Both the position numbers and the translations under genes were made by a program. Positions 53,905-63,318 of a stretch of DNA of 64,000 nucleotides are shown piece after piece. The stretch comes from Methylomonas sp. ZR1 (GTDB lineage: Bacteria; Pseudomonadota; Gammaproteobacteria; Methylococcales; Methylomonadaceae). The notes beneath the pieces are model-generated. The model was not told the origin of the DNA. It did no database searches and was given only the letters and a program-made list of their open reading frames with translations. The DNA lies in assembly GCF_013141865.1 (NCBI RefSeq), contig NZ_RCST01000001.1, positions 496,001 through 560,000 of the forward strand, read 5' to 3'. Position 1 is the first letter of the stretch, and every line of letters begins with the position of its first letter.

Positions 53905-56721
53905 CTATCTGCTCAGCTTTTCAAGCAGTGCTTTGGCTTGTTCGCGGCCATTGAAAATAGCTTCGCCTTTTAGCGCTTCTTGTAATTCTTGCTTAGCCTC
54001 TTCCTGGCGTTGCAACTGATTGAGGGCAACTGCGATATGGTAGCGTATCTCAGAATCTTGCGAGAGTAGTGAGTGTGCATTTCGTAAGTAATGAAGCCCC
54101 TGTTCTATTTGTCCCGTGTTAACCAGAATCCAGCCCAAGGTGTCGTTCGTTGCCGGTTGGTCAGGGGCCAATTTATGGGCCTGTTCGGCAATCGACAAGG
54201 CTTTGCTGTTGCCGTTATTGAGATATACATAAGCAAGGTTGTTCAGGAACTGCGGTTCGTTGGGGAATTGTTTCAATAGCTCGACGTAGTACTTTTCCGC
54301 CTCTTTAAACTTTCCGTTTTTCAGTAATTCGTTTGCAAAGGCTGCCATCGGTAGCTGGTCTTGAGGATGCTTTTTGACCCACTGATCCAGTAAATTGTAG
54401 GCTTTGTCCGCCTGATCGATTTTTTTCAAATTTTCATAAAGCAGCATCAATGAAGCTGTATCCGGCTCCAGCTCGAAAGCCGCTTGGTAATGGCTGTTGG
54501 CCAAACTAAGGTTTTTGTCATGATCGGCGATGTTTCCCAATAGTCGGTGGGGAAAGGCGCGTTTGGGATATTGTTTTAACAGGCTTTCTGCGCGGCTCAA
54601 TGCAAATACCGGTTTCCCATGGAGCAGTTCCATTTCCACCAAGGCAATTTGCGAAGGTATATGATTTTCGTCGACCAAAACGGCTTTTTTCAAGGTCTTT
54701 ATGGCTTCAAAATAATCGCCTGCATCTATTTGATAACGAGCCGCTTTGTAAAGTTGTTTGACATTAAACCGGGCTTGGTCAGCCATGCGGATAAATACAC
54801 CTAAGGCTTTGTCCTTATTGTTATTAGCCAAGTAACTTCGAGCCAGGGCGTCCATAACCTGGGGGTTGTTCTTGTCGATCACTTCAGCTGCTTGTGCGGC
54901 GGCATTAGCCTCAGCAGCTTTGCCCATCTTCAGATTCAACTCAACCAAAGCCAAAAGAGTCGGTAATGATTTTTGATCAACCATCTTCGCTTTTGCCAGC
55001 CAGTCATTGGCTAGCTCATAGCGTCCGGCACTTTGTTCGACTTTGGCCAACTCGATAAGAATATCGATGTCGCCCGGATGATTCTGCTGCAAGGTTTGCA
55101 GGCGCTGTCTGGCTTGATCAAGTTTGTTCTCGCCGACGTCCAGTTTACTTAGGTTAATTTGCGCGTCGAGAAAATTGGGGTTCAGTTCAATCGCCTTCTC
55201 GAAACTTTGTCGGGCCAGCTTGTATTGCCCGGTATTGACTTGAGCGGTCCCCAGTAAATTTAGTAGTGTAAAGTTTTTCGACGCTTTTTCATGCAGGGCT
55301 TGTGCGGTTTTCAACGCTTTTTCCGGTTCGCCACGGCTCATGTAAAGTGCCACGAGAGGAATACCGGCCTTGACCGCATCCGGATTTTTTTTGAATGCCA
55401 CTTCAAGGTCTTGAACTGCTGCCTGCTCCTGGCCCATTGCTAATCGGTTAAGGCCTATTTCGGCTTGTAGGCTGCCACTGTCATTCCCTAAAGCAGCGGC
55501 TTTTCCAAACATATTATTGGCCATATCGTGTTTGCCGGCCTTCATGAAAGCACTTCCCAATAAAAATGCCAGGCGCTGATCCTGGGGATTGCGGATTTGC
55601 ACCGGGCGGAGCAGATCAATAGCTTGCTCGGGTTCGTTTTTTTCTAAAAGTATGGTGGCCAACAATTTATACGTGCCTGATTGTTCCGGGTATTGCTTAA
55701 CGTACAGACGCAAATACTCCGCTGCCAAGTCGTATCGTTGCAGGCTGTAGTTAACCAAGCCGGAGAGCATTAAAGTCGGACCATGTGCCGATAAATATTC
55801 CGGTTTTATGCCGGTGATGATGTCGGCCGCCACTTCCAATTCTTTGGTCGCCGCTTCTTTCTGGTTATTGCGTTCGAGTAAAACCGCATGTAGATAGGCG
55901 GCTTTCGGTTCAAATGGATAAGCCCGGCGCACATATTCCAAATCTTGCCGTGCACGATCATCTTGCTTCAAGTCCATTAACAGGCCTGCTCTGGCAAGTC
56001 GTGTGTCTACGTGATCGGGGTTGAGCTCAATTGCTTTGTCGTAAAATTTTAAAGCTTCATCCAGTTCCATGTTGGCATGCTTGATCGAGCCTTTTGTATA
56101 CCAAACGCCGGCATCGCTGGCTTGGATTTGTATGGCTTTCTCGGCAGCTTGATCGGCGCCTTTAATGTCGCCACGCTTTAACAGGGCATTCGCGCGCCCG
56201 ATTGTGGCGTTCACCTGATTGGGAGCAATTTGCAAGGCAATGTCGAATTCATTCAGGGCTTCGCTGATTAGATTGAGTTGCAGGTATGCGTTACCGCGGT
56301 AAACATGCAAAACCGGACGCAAACCGCTATTGAACTGCGCCGGATCGATTTCCTTCAGTAGGTCGTTGTAACGGATTTGGTAGGTATAGAGCTTGGCCAG
56401 GTTTTCCGCAATTAAAGATGGGTCCGCGCCTAATTGTTTGGCTAAGCCAAGTTGGACTTCTGCTTCCGTCAACGATTTCTGTTGCAAGTAAATTTCGCCA
56501 AGCAGCATGTGAGCCGAAACATACCTTTCATTTTGCTGTAGCGCATTCTTTAACTGGATGATCGCTTCGGCATTGTTCTGATTTCTGTAGGACTGTAACG
56601 CCTCTTCGTAAAACTTGCCGGCCTGGATGTCGTCGGCAAAGCTTATCTGTACGGGGTTGAGCGCCAGAATCAGCAGTAGTTTATTGAGTGGGAAATGGGA
56701 TTTCATCGGATTTTTGCGCAT
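53905..56721 (-). CDS. prsT: PEP-CTERM system TPR-repeat protein PrsT
   Basis: Large TPR protein found with exosortase/PEP-CTERM systems. About 938 residues from the ATG at 56721 (ATG at 56706 is equally possible; the longer frame to 56832 is not used). A signal peptide (LNKLLLILALNPVQISFA) is followed by about 20 TPR units; repeated blocks such as ALKFYDKAIELNPDHVDTRL, ARQSFEKAIELNPNFLDAQI and NNLAYVYLNNGNSKALSIAE show the alternating A/G/Y/P pattern. It is probably periplasmic or outer-membrane associated and may help surface export or polysaccharide assembly. Divergent from fleS. Confidence 0.85.
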   Translation of the reverse strand: MRKNPMKSHFPLNKLLLILALNPVQISFADDIQAGKFYEEALQSYRNQNNAEAIIQLKNALQQNERYVSAHMLLGEIYLQQKSLTEAEVQLGLAKQLGADPSLIAENLAKLYTYQIRYNDLLKEIDPAQFNSGLRPVLHVYRGNAYLQLNLISEALNEFDIALQIAPNQVNATIGRANALLKRGDIKGADQAAEKAIQIQASDAGVWYTKGSIKHANMELDEALKFYDKAIELNPDHVDTRLARAGLLMDLKQDDRARQDLEYVRRAYPFEPKAAYLHAVLLERNNQKEAATKELEVAADIITGIKPEYLSAHGPTLMLSGLVNYSLQRYDLAAEYLRLYVKQYPEQSGTYKLLATILLEKNEPEQAIDLLRPVQIRNPQDQRLAFLLGSAFMKAGKHDMANNMFGKAAALGNDSGSLQAEIGLNRLAMGQEQAAVQDLEVAFKKNPDAVKAGIPLVALYMSRGEPEKALKTAQALHEKASKNFTLLNLLGTAQVNTGQYKLARQSFEKAIELNPNFLDAQINLSKLDVGENKLDQARQRLQTLQQNHPGDIDILIELAKVEQSAGRYELANDWLAKAKMVDQKSLPTLLALVELNLKMGKAAEANAAAQAAEVIDKNNPQVMDALARSYLANNNKDKALGVFIRMADQARFNVKQLYKAARYQIDAGDYFEAIKTLKKAVLVDENHIPSQIALVEMELLHGKPVFALSRAESLLKQYPKRAFPHRLLGNIADHDKNLSLANSHYQAAFELEPDTASLMLLYENLKKIDQADKAYNLLDQWVKKHPQDQLPMAAFANELLKNGKFKEAEKYYVELLKQFPNEPQFLNNLAYVYLNNGNSKALSIAEQAHKLAPDQPATNDTLGWILVNTGQIEQGLHYLRNAHSLLSQDSEIRYHIAVALNQLQRQEEAKQELQEALKGEAIFNGREQAKALLEKLSR

Positions 56722-56863
56722 AACGAAGATGGAGTTGCTCAAGTGTGCACATAGCATAGTCGCAAAGCCAACTCGCCACCAGTCCGGAACTAACAGTCGG
56801 CTTCTTGTCGTCAAAAACTTGACTGGTCGCATTTAAGAATATGATTTTAAATGTAAATTTAAA

Positions 56864-56880
56864 TGGTCTAAATTTTGCTT
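56864..56880 (+). promoter_or_regulatory. Sigma-54 promoter of fleSR
   Basis: TGGTCTAAATTTTGCTT: GG (56865-56866) and GC (56877-56878) 10 bases apart with a TTTTGCT -12 region. Start near 56890, 24 bases before the ATG at 56914. FleQ/FlrA-type control is inferred from other gammaproteobacteria. Confidence 0.75.
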
Positions 56881-56913
56881 TTAGCGTCTAGACAATCAAT
56901 TAGGCGACTAAAT

Positions 56914-58119
56914 ATGGGTACTTTAGAGCTGCATCAACAACAAAAAACCGAGCGCTTGACCGATGCATTCCGGATATTTAACGAACTTTCAGAAAATCTG
57001 GCGCATTCTTACCAAGGTTTGGAAGAGCAAGTGGCCAAGCTCAATCGGGAGTTACAGGCTGCCCGTAGCGAGCGTTTAAATACGCTGATTGAGAAGGAAA
57101 AGCTCGCCAGCCGCTTGCAACAAATTCTGGCAGCCTTGCCGGCGGCAGTGGTTGTGCTTAATTCGCACGGTTTAATCATCGATTGCAATGTTCATTCCGT
57201 GGATTTTTTGGGTGAACCTTTGCTGGGCCAATTATGGTCGAGTGTGGCTGCGCGCAGTCTGCAACCGGTGTTCGAATCGCCGCATGAACGACAGCTCCGA
57301 GACGGACGTAAAGTCAATATAACCCACAGTTCCTTGGGTAACGATAACGAGCAAATTATTTTGTTATCGGATGTCAGCGAATTGCGTTCCTTGCAAGACA
57401 CGCTGGCGCAGCACAAGCAATTGAGCGCAATGGGCGAAATGGTGGCCGGTCTGGCGCATCAGGTGCGCACACCGTTGGCGACAGCGATTTTGTATGCGTC
57501 GCAAATGAGCAAACCCGCGATAAGCGACGAAAAGCGCCAACAGTTCTCCGAGAAAATTTTAGAGCGTCTGCATCACCTGGAGCGCCAAGTGAACGACATG
57601 TTGATTTTTGCTAAACAGGGTCGAATGGCCATGCAAAGCTTTTCATTGCGGCGGCTACTGGCGCATCTTGCCGAAGCGGCCGATAGTTTTGCCGGCGAAT
57701 TTAGCATCGAAAACCGCATCAGCACCGATCAGTTACTTGGCAATGAGGATGCGCTGCGAGGGGCGCTACTGAATTTAATCAATAACGCGGCCGAGGCGGG
57801 TGCGCGCAACATTGCATTAACGGTCCGGCGCAGCGATTTAGGTTGTATCGACATCAAGGTGACGGATGATGGGCCCGGTATAGCCCAAGCCCAGCAAACT
57901 AAATTATTCGAACCGTTCTACACCACCAAATCCAATGGCACCGGCTTGGGGTTGGCGGTGGTGGACAGTGTGGCACGCGCCCATGGCGGCAGTGTCATAT
58001 GCCGTTCGACGCCGGGGCTGGGGACGAGTTTTAGTTTGAGTCTGCCCTGTGTCAGTCAATACACCCTCGGCTTATCCGTCGGTCATGCCAAAATGGAGCA
58101 AAATGATGAAACAGTATGA
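56914..58119 (+). CDS. fleS: Flagellar sensor histidine kinase FleS/FlrB
   Basis: Cytosolic kinase controlling the middle flagellar genes with FleR. 401 residues from the ATG at 56914, preceded by AGGCGAC; the frame upstream overlaps its own promoter, so the earlier start at 56875 is rejected. N-terminal coiled coil (YQGLEEQVAKLNRELQAARS), PAS-like domain with LAALPAAVVVLNSHGLIIDCN, phospho-His in VAGLAHQVRTPLATAILYA, and ATPase motifs LINNAAEAG, DDGPGI, GTGLGLAV. HQVRTPL is the FlrB form of the H-box. Overlaps fleR. Confidence 0.92.
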   Translation: MGTLELHQQQKTERLTDAFRIFNELSENLAHSYQGLEEQVAKLNRELQAARSERLNTLIEKEKLASRLQQILAALPAAVVVLNSHGLIIDCNVHSVDFLGEPLLGQLWSSVAARSLQPVFESPHERQLRDGRKVNITHSSLGNDNEQIILLSDVSELRSLQDTLAQHKQLSAMGEMVAGLAHQVRTPLATAILYASQMSKPAISDEKRQQFSEKILERLHHLERQVNDMLIFAKQGRMAMQSFSLRRLLAHLAEAADSFAGEFSIENRISTDQLLGNEDALRGALLNLINNAAEAGARNIALTVRRSDLGCIDIKVTDDGPGIAQAQQTKLFEPFYTTKSNGTGLGLAVVDSVARAHGGSVICRSTPGLGTSFSLSLPCVSQYTLGLSVGHAKMEQNDETV

Positions 58120-59488
58120 TGTACTTATCGTTGAAGACGACGTGGCTTTATGCGAGGCCCTATGTGATACCTTGGAAATCGAAGGCTATCGGGTCATCTC
58201 AGCTAAACACGGTATCGAGGCTTTGAGCCAATTAGCCAAGCATCCGGTCCGGCTAGTAGTCAGCGACGTACAAATGCCGGTGATGGACGGTTTTCAGCTC
58301 TTACAGAATATTCAGCAAAAGTTCGAACAGTTACCGGTGTTGCTGATGACGGCTTACGGCACCATTCCCAAAGCGGTGGAAGCTATGCAGTCCGGTGCGG
58401 CCGACTATCTGATCAAACCGTTCGAAGCCGGGATGTTGGTCGATAAGGTGGCGTCGTTGATTACGCGGCAAGCTCCAGTGGTTAACGAGCGGGTGGTGGC
58501 TGACGAGAGTATGAAAAAGCTTTATGCACTGGCCAGTAAGGTAGCCAAAACCGACGTGACCATGTTGCTGGAAGGCGAGAGCGGTACCGGTAAGGAAGTG
58601 CTGGCCCGTTACGTTCATCGCAACTCGCATTATCATGCCGGCCCGTTCGAGGCTATTAATTGCGCGGCGATTCCGGAAAACATGCTGGAAGCGATGTTGT
58701 TCGGTTATGAAAAAGGCGCATTTACCGGTGCGATTCAATCGGCGCCCGGCAAGTTCGAGCTGGCGCAGGGCGGCACCTTATTACTGGACGAGATTTCCGA
58801 GATGGATATTTCGCTGCAAGCCAAATTGCTGCGGGTGTTGCAGGAAAAAGAGGTTGAACGCCTGGGTAGCCATCGCAAAATCGCGCTGAACGTCAGAATT
58901 TTGGCGACTACCAATCGCAAATTAAAAGAGTATGTGCAGGACGGCCGGTTTCGCGAAGATCTATATTTCCGCTTGAGCGTATTTCCACTCAAAATTCCGC
59001 CACTCCGGGAACGGACGGGCGATATTTTGCCGCTGGCGCTGGAGTTGTTGCACAAGCATAGTCCGGCTGGGAAAGCGGTCGGCGGCTTTGACGAGGCGGC
59101 CATGATCAAGTTGTCTGAATACAGTTGGCCGGGTAATGTCAGAGAGTTGGAAAACGTGGTGCAGCGGGCCTTGATCCTGCAAAGCCGGCATCAAATTGGC
59201 GCCGACGACCTGATTTTTGAGGAAGATATGTTGGTTTTGCCGAGTTTGCCCGCTGCTGTGCAAAGTCTTGCCGTAGAATCGCGGCAAACCGACGGCGAGA
59301 ATAGCCCTTTCGAGCTCGGCAGCTTGGGCGACGGCGTGCGTTCGGCTGAGGAAAAAATCATTTTGCAAATGTTACGCGACGTCAGCGGCAGCCGGAAAAC
59401 CACAGCCGCCAAGCTGGGTATCAGTCCGCGCACCTTGCGTTATAAAATTGCGCGGATGAAAGAGGCGGGAGTGATGGTACCAGGTTAA
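58106..59488 (+). CDS. fleR: Flagellar sigma-54 response regulator FleR/FlrC
   Basis: Activates sigma-54 promoters of hook and basal-body genes. 460 residues from the ATG at 58106 (58103 also possible; GGAG lies just before both). Receiver domain with VEDDVALCE and phospho-Asp in VSDVQMPVMDGF, AAA+ domain with GESGTGKE, GAFTGA, LLLDEISEM, and a Fis-type HTH ending SPRTLRYKIARMKEAG. The start lies 14 bases inside the end of fleS. Confidence 0.94.
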   Translation: MKQYDVLIVEDDVALCEALCDTLEIEGYRVISAKHGIEALSQLAKHPVRLVVSDVQMPVMDGFQLLQNIQQKFEQLPVLLMTAYGTIPKAVEAMQSGAADYLIKPFEAGMLVDKVASLITRQAPVVNERVVADESMKKLYALASKVAKTDVTMLLEGESGTGKEVLARYVHRNSHYHAGPFEAINCAAIPENMLEAMLFGYEKGAFTGAIQSAPGKFELAQGGTLLLDEISEMDISLQAKLLRVLQEKEVERLGSHRKIALNVRILATTNRKLKEYVQDGRFREDLYFRLSVFPLKIPPLRERTGDILPLALELLHKHSPAGKAVGGFDEAAMIKLSEYSWPGNVRELENVVQRALILQSRHQIGADDLIFEEDMLVLPSLPAAVQSLAVESRQTDGENSPFELGSLGDGVRSAEEKIILQMLRDVSGSRKTTAAKLGISPRTLRYKIARMKEAGVMVPG

Positions 59489-59492
59489 ATCT

Positions 59493-59509
59493 TGGCTTGA
59501 AAAATGCTT
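59493..59509 (+). promoter_or_regulatory. Sigma-54 promoter of fliE
   Basis: TGGCTTGAAAAATGCTT: GG (59494-59495) and GC (59506-59507) 10 bases apart, with TGGC and TGCTT flanks. Start near 59519, 25 bases before fliE. Consistent with FleR-controlled middle flagellar genes. Confidence 0.8.
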
Positions 59510-59543
59510 ATGCTAAGCAAGGCAACCTAAAAGAGTCATTATC

Positions 59544-59855
59544 ATGTCAGATATGAATGTTAACCAAGTGCTCGCACAAATGCGGGCCATGTCCATAGAG
59601 GCCGGTGCCAAGCCACAGCCTAGCGACACCTCCGGCGATTTTGCCGCCATGTTGAAACAATCCATCGACGCAGTGAATAACACTCAGCAAACCGCCAGCG
59701 GTTTGGCTAAATCCTTTGAGATGGGTCAGAGCGACGTCAGCTTGGCGGAAGTGATGATTGCCTCGCAAAAAGCCAGCGTTTCCTTTCAGGCCATGCTCCA
59801 GGTGCGTAATAAACTGGTGGATGCTTACAAGGACGTGATGGGCATGTCAATGTAG
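59544..59855 (+). CDS. fliE: Flagellar hook-basal body protein FliE
   Basis: Joins the MS ring to the rod. 103 residues. Sequence FAAMLKQSIDAVNNTQQTAS and the end FEMGQSDVSLAEVMIASQKASVS with FQAMLQVRNKLVDAYKDVM are the diagnostic FliE tail. AAGAG precedes the ATG. First gene of the fliEFGHI operon. Confidence 0.96.
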   Translation: MSDMNVNQVLAQMRAMSIEAGAKPQPSDTSGDFAAMLKQSIDAVNNTQQTASGLAKSFEMGQSDVSLAEVMIASQKASVSFQAMLQVRNKLVDAYKDVMGMSM

Positions 59856-59872
59856 GCAGCGGAAGATAAGCC

Positions 59873-61624
59873 ATGAGCGAACTAGACAGAAATCTACCGA
59901 TGGAGGCCCATACCCAATCAAGTATGGCAAACGCCGACAAAATGCACCCTGCATTGAAAAGCCTGAGCAAAATGCCGATGGTGCGCCAGCTGGGTCTGAT
60001 GCTGGGTTTGGCGCTTAGCGTGGCAATAGGCGTGGCGGTGGTGTTGTGGTCGCAGGCCCCGTCTTACGATTTACTGTTTTCCGGCGTGGCGGAAAAAGAT
60101 TCTGCGGAAATTCTCGATGCGCTGAGCAAGTTAAATGTCGATTACAAGGTCGAAACCGGCTCCGGCGCGATCATGGTGCCGGCCGATAATGTCCGGGAAC
60201 TGAAATTGAAATTGGCCGCACAAGGCCTGCCGCGCAGTGCCAGTCTGGGCTACGAACTGCTGGATAAAGACAATGGCTTCGGCGCCAGCAAAAATGTCGA
60301 GCAAATGCGCTTTCAACGCGCATTGGAAGGCGAAATAGCCCTGACTATTCAAACTATTCAAAACGTCAAATCTGCGAAAGTATTGCTGGCCATTCCGGTG
60401 CAGTCGGTGTTTGTCCGCGAACGCAAAAAACCCAGCGCTTCAGTAGTCGTCGAGCTGTATCAAGGCCGCACCCTCGAAAAAGAACAAATTGAATCCATTG
60501 TACACTTGGTCGCTTCCAGTGTGCCTTTGATGGAAGCCAGCCAGGTGACGGTTGTGGATCAGAAAGGCCGCTTGTTGAACAGCAAAGAAGGCGGCGAAGA
60601 TATGTCCTTATCCAGTAAGCAGTTCGAATACAAGAAAAATATAGAGGAACATCTGCGTGGCCGGATCGAAAACATCCTCACGCCACTGGTGGGCGGTGAC
60701 GGCATGCGGGCACAAATTTCCGCGGACGTCGACTTTACCGTGACCGAAAAAACGCAAGAAATGTTTAACCCGGATTTGCCCGCCCTGCGTAGCGAGCAAA
60801 CGCAGGAAGAAAATAACTCCTTATCCAAAGTGCAAGGTGTGCCCGGCGCTTTATCCAATCAACCCCCTCCCACGGGCACCGCGCCGGAAGTTGCTAGCGG
60901 CCAGGAAAAACAAGCCGCCGCAGAATCCGGTTCCGGCTCGTCCAACAAAACCGCGACCCGTAATTACGAACTGGATAAAACCATTACTCATACTAGACTG
61001 GCCACAGGTGCCTTAAGACGCTTGTCGGTGGCGGTAGTGGTCGACGATAAAAAAGTAGTGCAAGCCGACGGTAAAGCGACCTTAGTGGCTTACTCGCAAG
61101 AAGACCTGAATCAACTTCGCGACTTGGTCAAACAGGCAGTGGGTTATGATAACAGCCGCGGCGATCAGGTAACGGTCACCAATGTCGCGTTTAGATTGCC
61201 CGATGCGCTGGAAGAAGTCCCTTCCGAACCCATCTGGCAACAACCCTGGTTTGCCAGCGCGCTGAAACAATTGGCCGCCGTTGCTGTGGTGGTGTTGCTG
61301 ATCATGGGGGTATTGCGTCCCGGTCTGCGCACCTTGGTGGCGAAGGAAGAACAGTTAGAAGCCCTTGAGCAAGCCAAAGCAATCGCGGAAGCGACGGGTG
61401 GTGTCGTGCGTTTCGACGAGACCGGCAAGCCGGTGGCTGTGGCGGTGTCGGTGGATGAAGAAACCGGTGAAGTACGCACCATCACCACTGGCGTGGAGGA
61501 TTTATTGTTACTCGAAGCGCCGCAAAGCTATGAAAAACGTTTGGAATATGTGCAAAAACTCATAGACGAAGATCCTAAATTGGTCGCGCAAGTGATCAAA
61601 ACCTGGTTGAAAGACGATGGCTGA
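59873..61624 (+). CDS. fliF: Flagellar MS-ring protein FliF
   Basis: Forms the membrane MS ring, the base of the flagellum. 583 residues. Helix LGLMLGLALSVAIGVAVVLW, then PSYDLLFSGVAEKDSAEIL and MVPADNVRELKLKLAAQGLP, the ring-building motifs. A Ser/Gly/Ala linker near 330-360 precedes the second helix QLAAVAVVVLLIMGVL. The C-terminus YVQKLIDEDPKLVAQVIKTWL binds FliG. Overlaps fliG by 8 bp. Confidence 0.97.
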   Translation: MSELDRNLPMEAHTQSSMANADKMHPALKSLSKMPMVRQLGLMLGLALSVAIGVAVVLWSQAPSYDLLFSGVAEKDSAEILDALSKLNVDYKVETGSGAIMVPADNVRELKLKLAAQGLPRSASLGYELLDKDNGFGASKNVEQMRFQRALEGEIALTIQTIQNVKSAKVLLAIPVQSVFVRERKKPSASVVVELYQGRTLEKEQIESIVHLVASSVPLMEASQVTVVDQKGRLLNSKEGGEDMSLSSKQFEYKKNIEEHLRGRIENILTPLVGGDGMRAQISADVDFTVTEKTQEMFNPDLPALRSEQTQEENNSLSKVQGVPGALSNQPPPTGTAPEVASGQEKQAAAESGSGSSNKTATRNYELDKTITHTRLATGALRRLSVAVVVDDKKVVQADGKATLVAYSQEDLNQLRDLVKQAVGYDNSRGDQVTVTNVAFRLPDALEEVPSEPIWQQPWFASALKQLAAVAVVVLLIMGVLRPGLRTLVAKEEQLEALEQAKAIAEATGGVVRFDETGKPVAVAVSVDEETGEVRTITTGVEDLLLLEAPQSYEKRLEYVQKLIDEDPKLVAQVIKTWLKDDG

Positions 61625-62627
61625 GCAAGAAAAATTAACGCATGCGCAACGGGCTTCGCTGCTGTTATTGGCGGTGGGACAGGATAGAGCAGCCTCGGTA
61701 TTGCGGCATATGGGACCGAAAGAAGTGCAATTGATCGGTTCGAACATGGCGCAGCTTGGGCCGATTAGTTCGGGCATGGTTGATGAGGTGCTGGAAGAAT
61801 TCATCATCGAAATCAAAAACGAAACCGGCCTGGGTCTGGACTCCGACGAATACATTCGCAATATGCTGACCAACGCGCTGGGCGCGGATAAAGCCGGCAG
61901 CATCATCGACCGGATTTTGTTGGGAGCCAACAGCAAGGGTATCGAACAACTGAAGTGGATGGATACTCGGTCCATCGCCGACTTGATTCGTCTGGAACAT
62001 CCGCAAATCATTTCCATAATTTTGTCCTTGCTGGATGCCGATCAGGCCGCCGACGTGCTGACCTTATTGCCGCAAAACATGCGCTCGGATATTTTGATGC
62101 GCATCGCCACGCTGGAAGGCGTGCAACCCGCCGCTTTGCGCGAGTTGGACGACATCATGGAGAAACAGTTGACCGGCAGCGATGGCGTCAAATCCTCGCA
62201 AATCGGCGGTATCGATGCAGCGGCCAATATCCTTAACTTTATCGAAAGCGGTATCAGCGATCCGATGATGCAAGACATCAACGAAGCCAACGCCGATTTG
62301 GGCCAACGCATCCAGGATAAAATGTTTGTGTTCGGCGATTTGATCAATGTCGATGATCGCGGTATTCAAACCCTGTTGCGCGAAGTGTCCACCGATCAGC
62401 TGCTATTGGCTCTGCGCGGCGTGGAAACCGGTTTACGCGACAAAGTGTTTGCCAATATGTCCAGACGCGCGGCGGAAATGCTGCGCGATGATTTGGAAGC
62501 CGCGCCGCCTGCGCGTTTGAGCGAAGTCGAAGCCGCGCAAAAAGATATTCTGGCGATAGCCAAACGCTTGTCCGATGCGGGTGAAATAGCTTTGGGTGGC
62601 GGTGGCGGTGGCGATGAGTTCGTCTAA
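61617..62627 (+). CDS. fliG: Flagellar motor switch protein FliG
   Basis: Rotor switch subunit contacting the stator. 336 residues. LTHAQRASLLLLAVGQDRAA in the N-terminus, LEHPQIISIILSLLDADQAA and MRSDILMRIATLEGVQPAAL in the middle, then FVFGDLINVDDRGIQTLLREV-like middle-to-C-terminal linker and LLLALRGVETGLRDKVFANMS with the charged torque helix. Ends in a Gly stretch. Overlaps fliF by 8 and fliH by 14 bp. Confidence 0.97.
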   Translation: MAEQEKLTHAQRASLLLLAVGQDRAASVLRHMGPKEVQLIGSNMAQLGPISSGMVDEVLEEFIIEIKNETGLGLDSDEYIRNMLTNALGADKAGSIIDRILLGANSKGIEQLKWMDTRSIADLIRLEHPQIISIILSLLDADQAADVLTLLPQNMRSDILMRIATLEGVQPAALRELDDIMEKQLTGSDGVKSSQIGGIDAAANILNFIESGISDPMMQDINEANADLGQRIQDKMFVFGDLINVDDRGIQTLLREVSTDQLLLALRGVETGLRDKVFANMSRRAAEMLRDDLEAAPPARLSEVEAAQKDILAIAKRLSDAGEIALGGGGGGDEFV

Positions 62628-63318
62628 GGGCAATAAGTTTTCCGAGTCTGAATTACAGGCTCTGGATCGCTGGACCAATCTGCAGGATTTCAGCAACCCG
62701 CGTTCCGAAGCCGTCGAATTGGAGGAAGTAACCCAGATTTTGACCGCCGAACAGATTGAAGAAATTCAAAAGCAGGCCTACGCAGAAGCCTTCGAACAAG
62801 GTAAGCAGCAAGGTTATGTGGACGGGCAAAAGGAAGGTTTTGAAGCAGGGCGCAAACAAGGCTATGAAGAAAGCGTGCATTTGCTGCAAAAGCAAGCGGC
62901 CGAGTTCGCGAATTTACTGGAGGCGCTCAGCGAGCCCTTCAAACAACTCGACGAGTCGGTCGAGCAGGAGTTGGTGAAATTAACCATTGCCATTGCCAGT
63001 CAATTGATTCGCCGGGAATTGAAGTTAGAACCCGGCGAGATCGTCGGCGTAGTCAGGGAGGCGATCAATGCCTTGCCGCTGGCATCTCAGAAGGTCACCG
63101 TCAACTTGCACCCCGAAGATGCGGCCTTGGTCCGCACCGCGTTAAAACTCGATGAAAATATGCCGCCTTGGCGCTTACAGGAAAATCCCTTGTTGAGTCG
63201 TGGCGGTTGTACCGTTGAAACTGAAATGTCCAGAATCGATGCCAGCGTCGAAAGCCGGGTAGCCGCCGTGATCGCCACAGTATTGGGCGGGGAGCGCCGC
63301 GAGGATTTTGGGCGATGA
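62614..63318 (+). CDS. fliH: Flagellar assembly protein FliH
   Basis: Regulator of the FliI export ATPase. 234 residues from the ATG at 62614; the frame opening at 62596 would be longer but overlaps the Gly tail of fliG. The Gln/Gly-rich middle AYAEAFEQGKQQGYVDGQKE holds the GxxxG-type repeat typical of FliH, and the C-terminal EQELVKLTIAIASQLIRREL binds FliI. The stop overlaps the fliI start as ATGA. Confidence 0.93.
   Translation: MSSSKGNKFSESELQALDRWTNLQDFSNPRSEAVELEEVTQILTAEQIEEIQKQAYAEAFEQGKQQGYVDGQKEGFEAGRKQGYEESVHLLQKQAAEFANLLEALSEPFKQLDESVEQELVKLTIAIASQLIRRELKLEPGEIVGVVREAINALPLASQKVTVNLHPEDAALVRTALKLDENMPPWRLQENPLLSRGGCTVETEMSRIDASVESRVAAVIATVLGGERREDFGR

Noticed and set aside
56767..56780. 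GG-N10-GC on the minus strand upstream of prsT (TGGTGGCGAGTTGGCTTT)
   Set aside because: Spacing is right, but the -12 side reads TTGGC rather than TTGC and the -24 side is poor; too weak to annotate.
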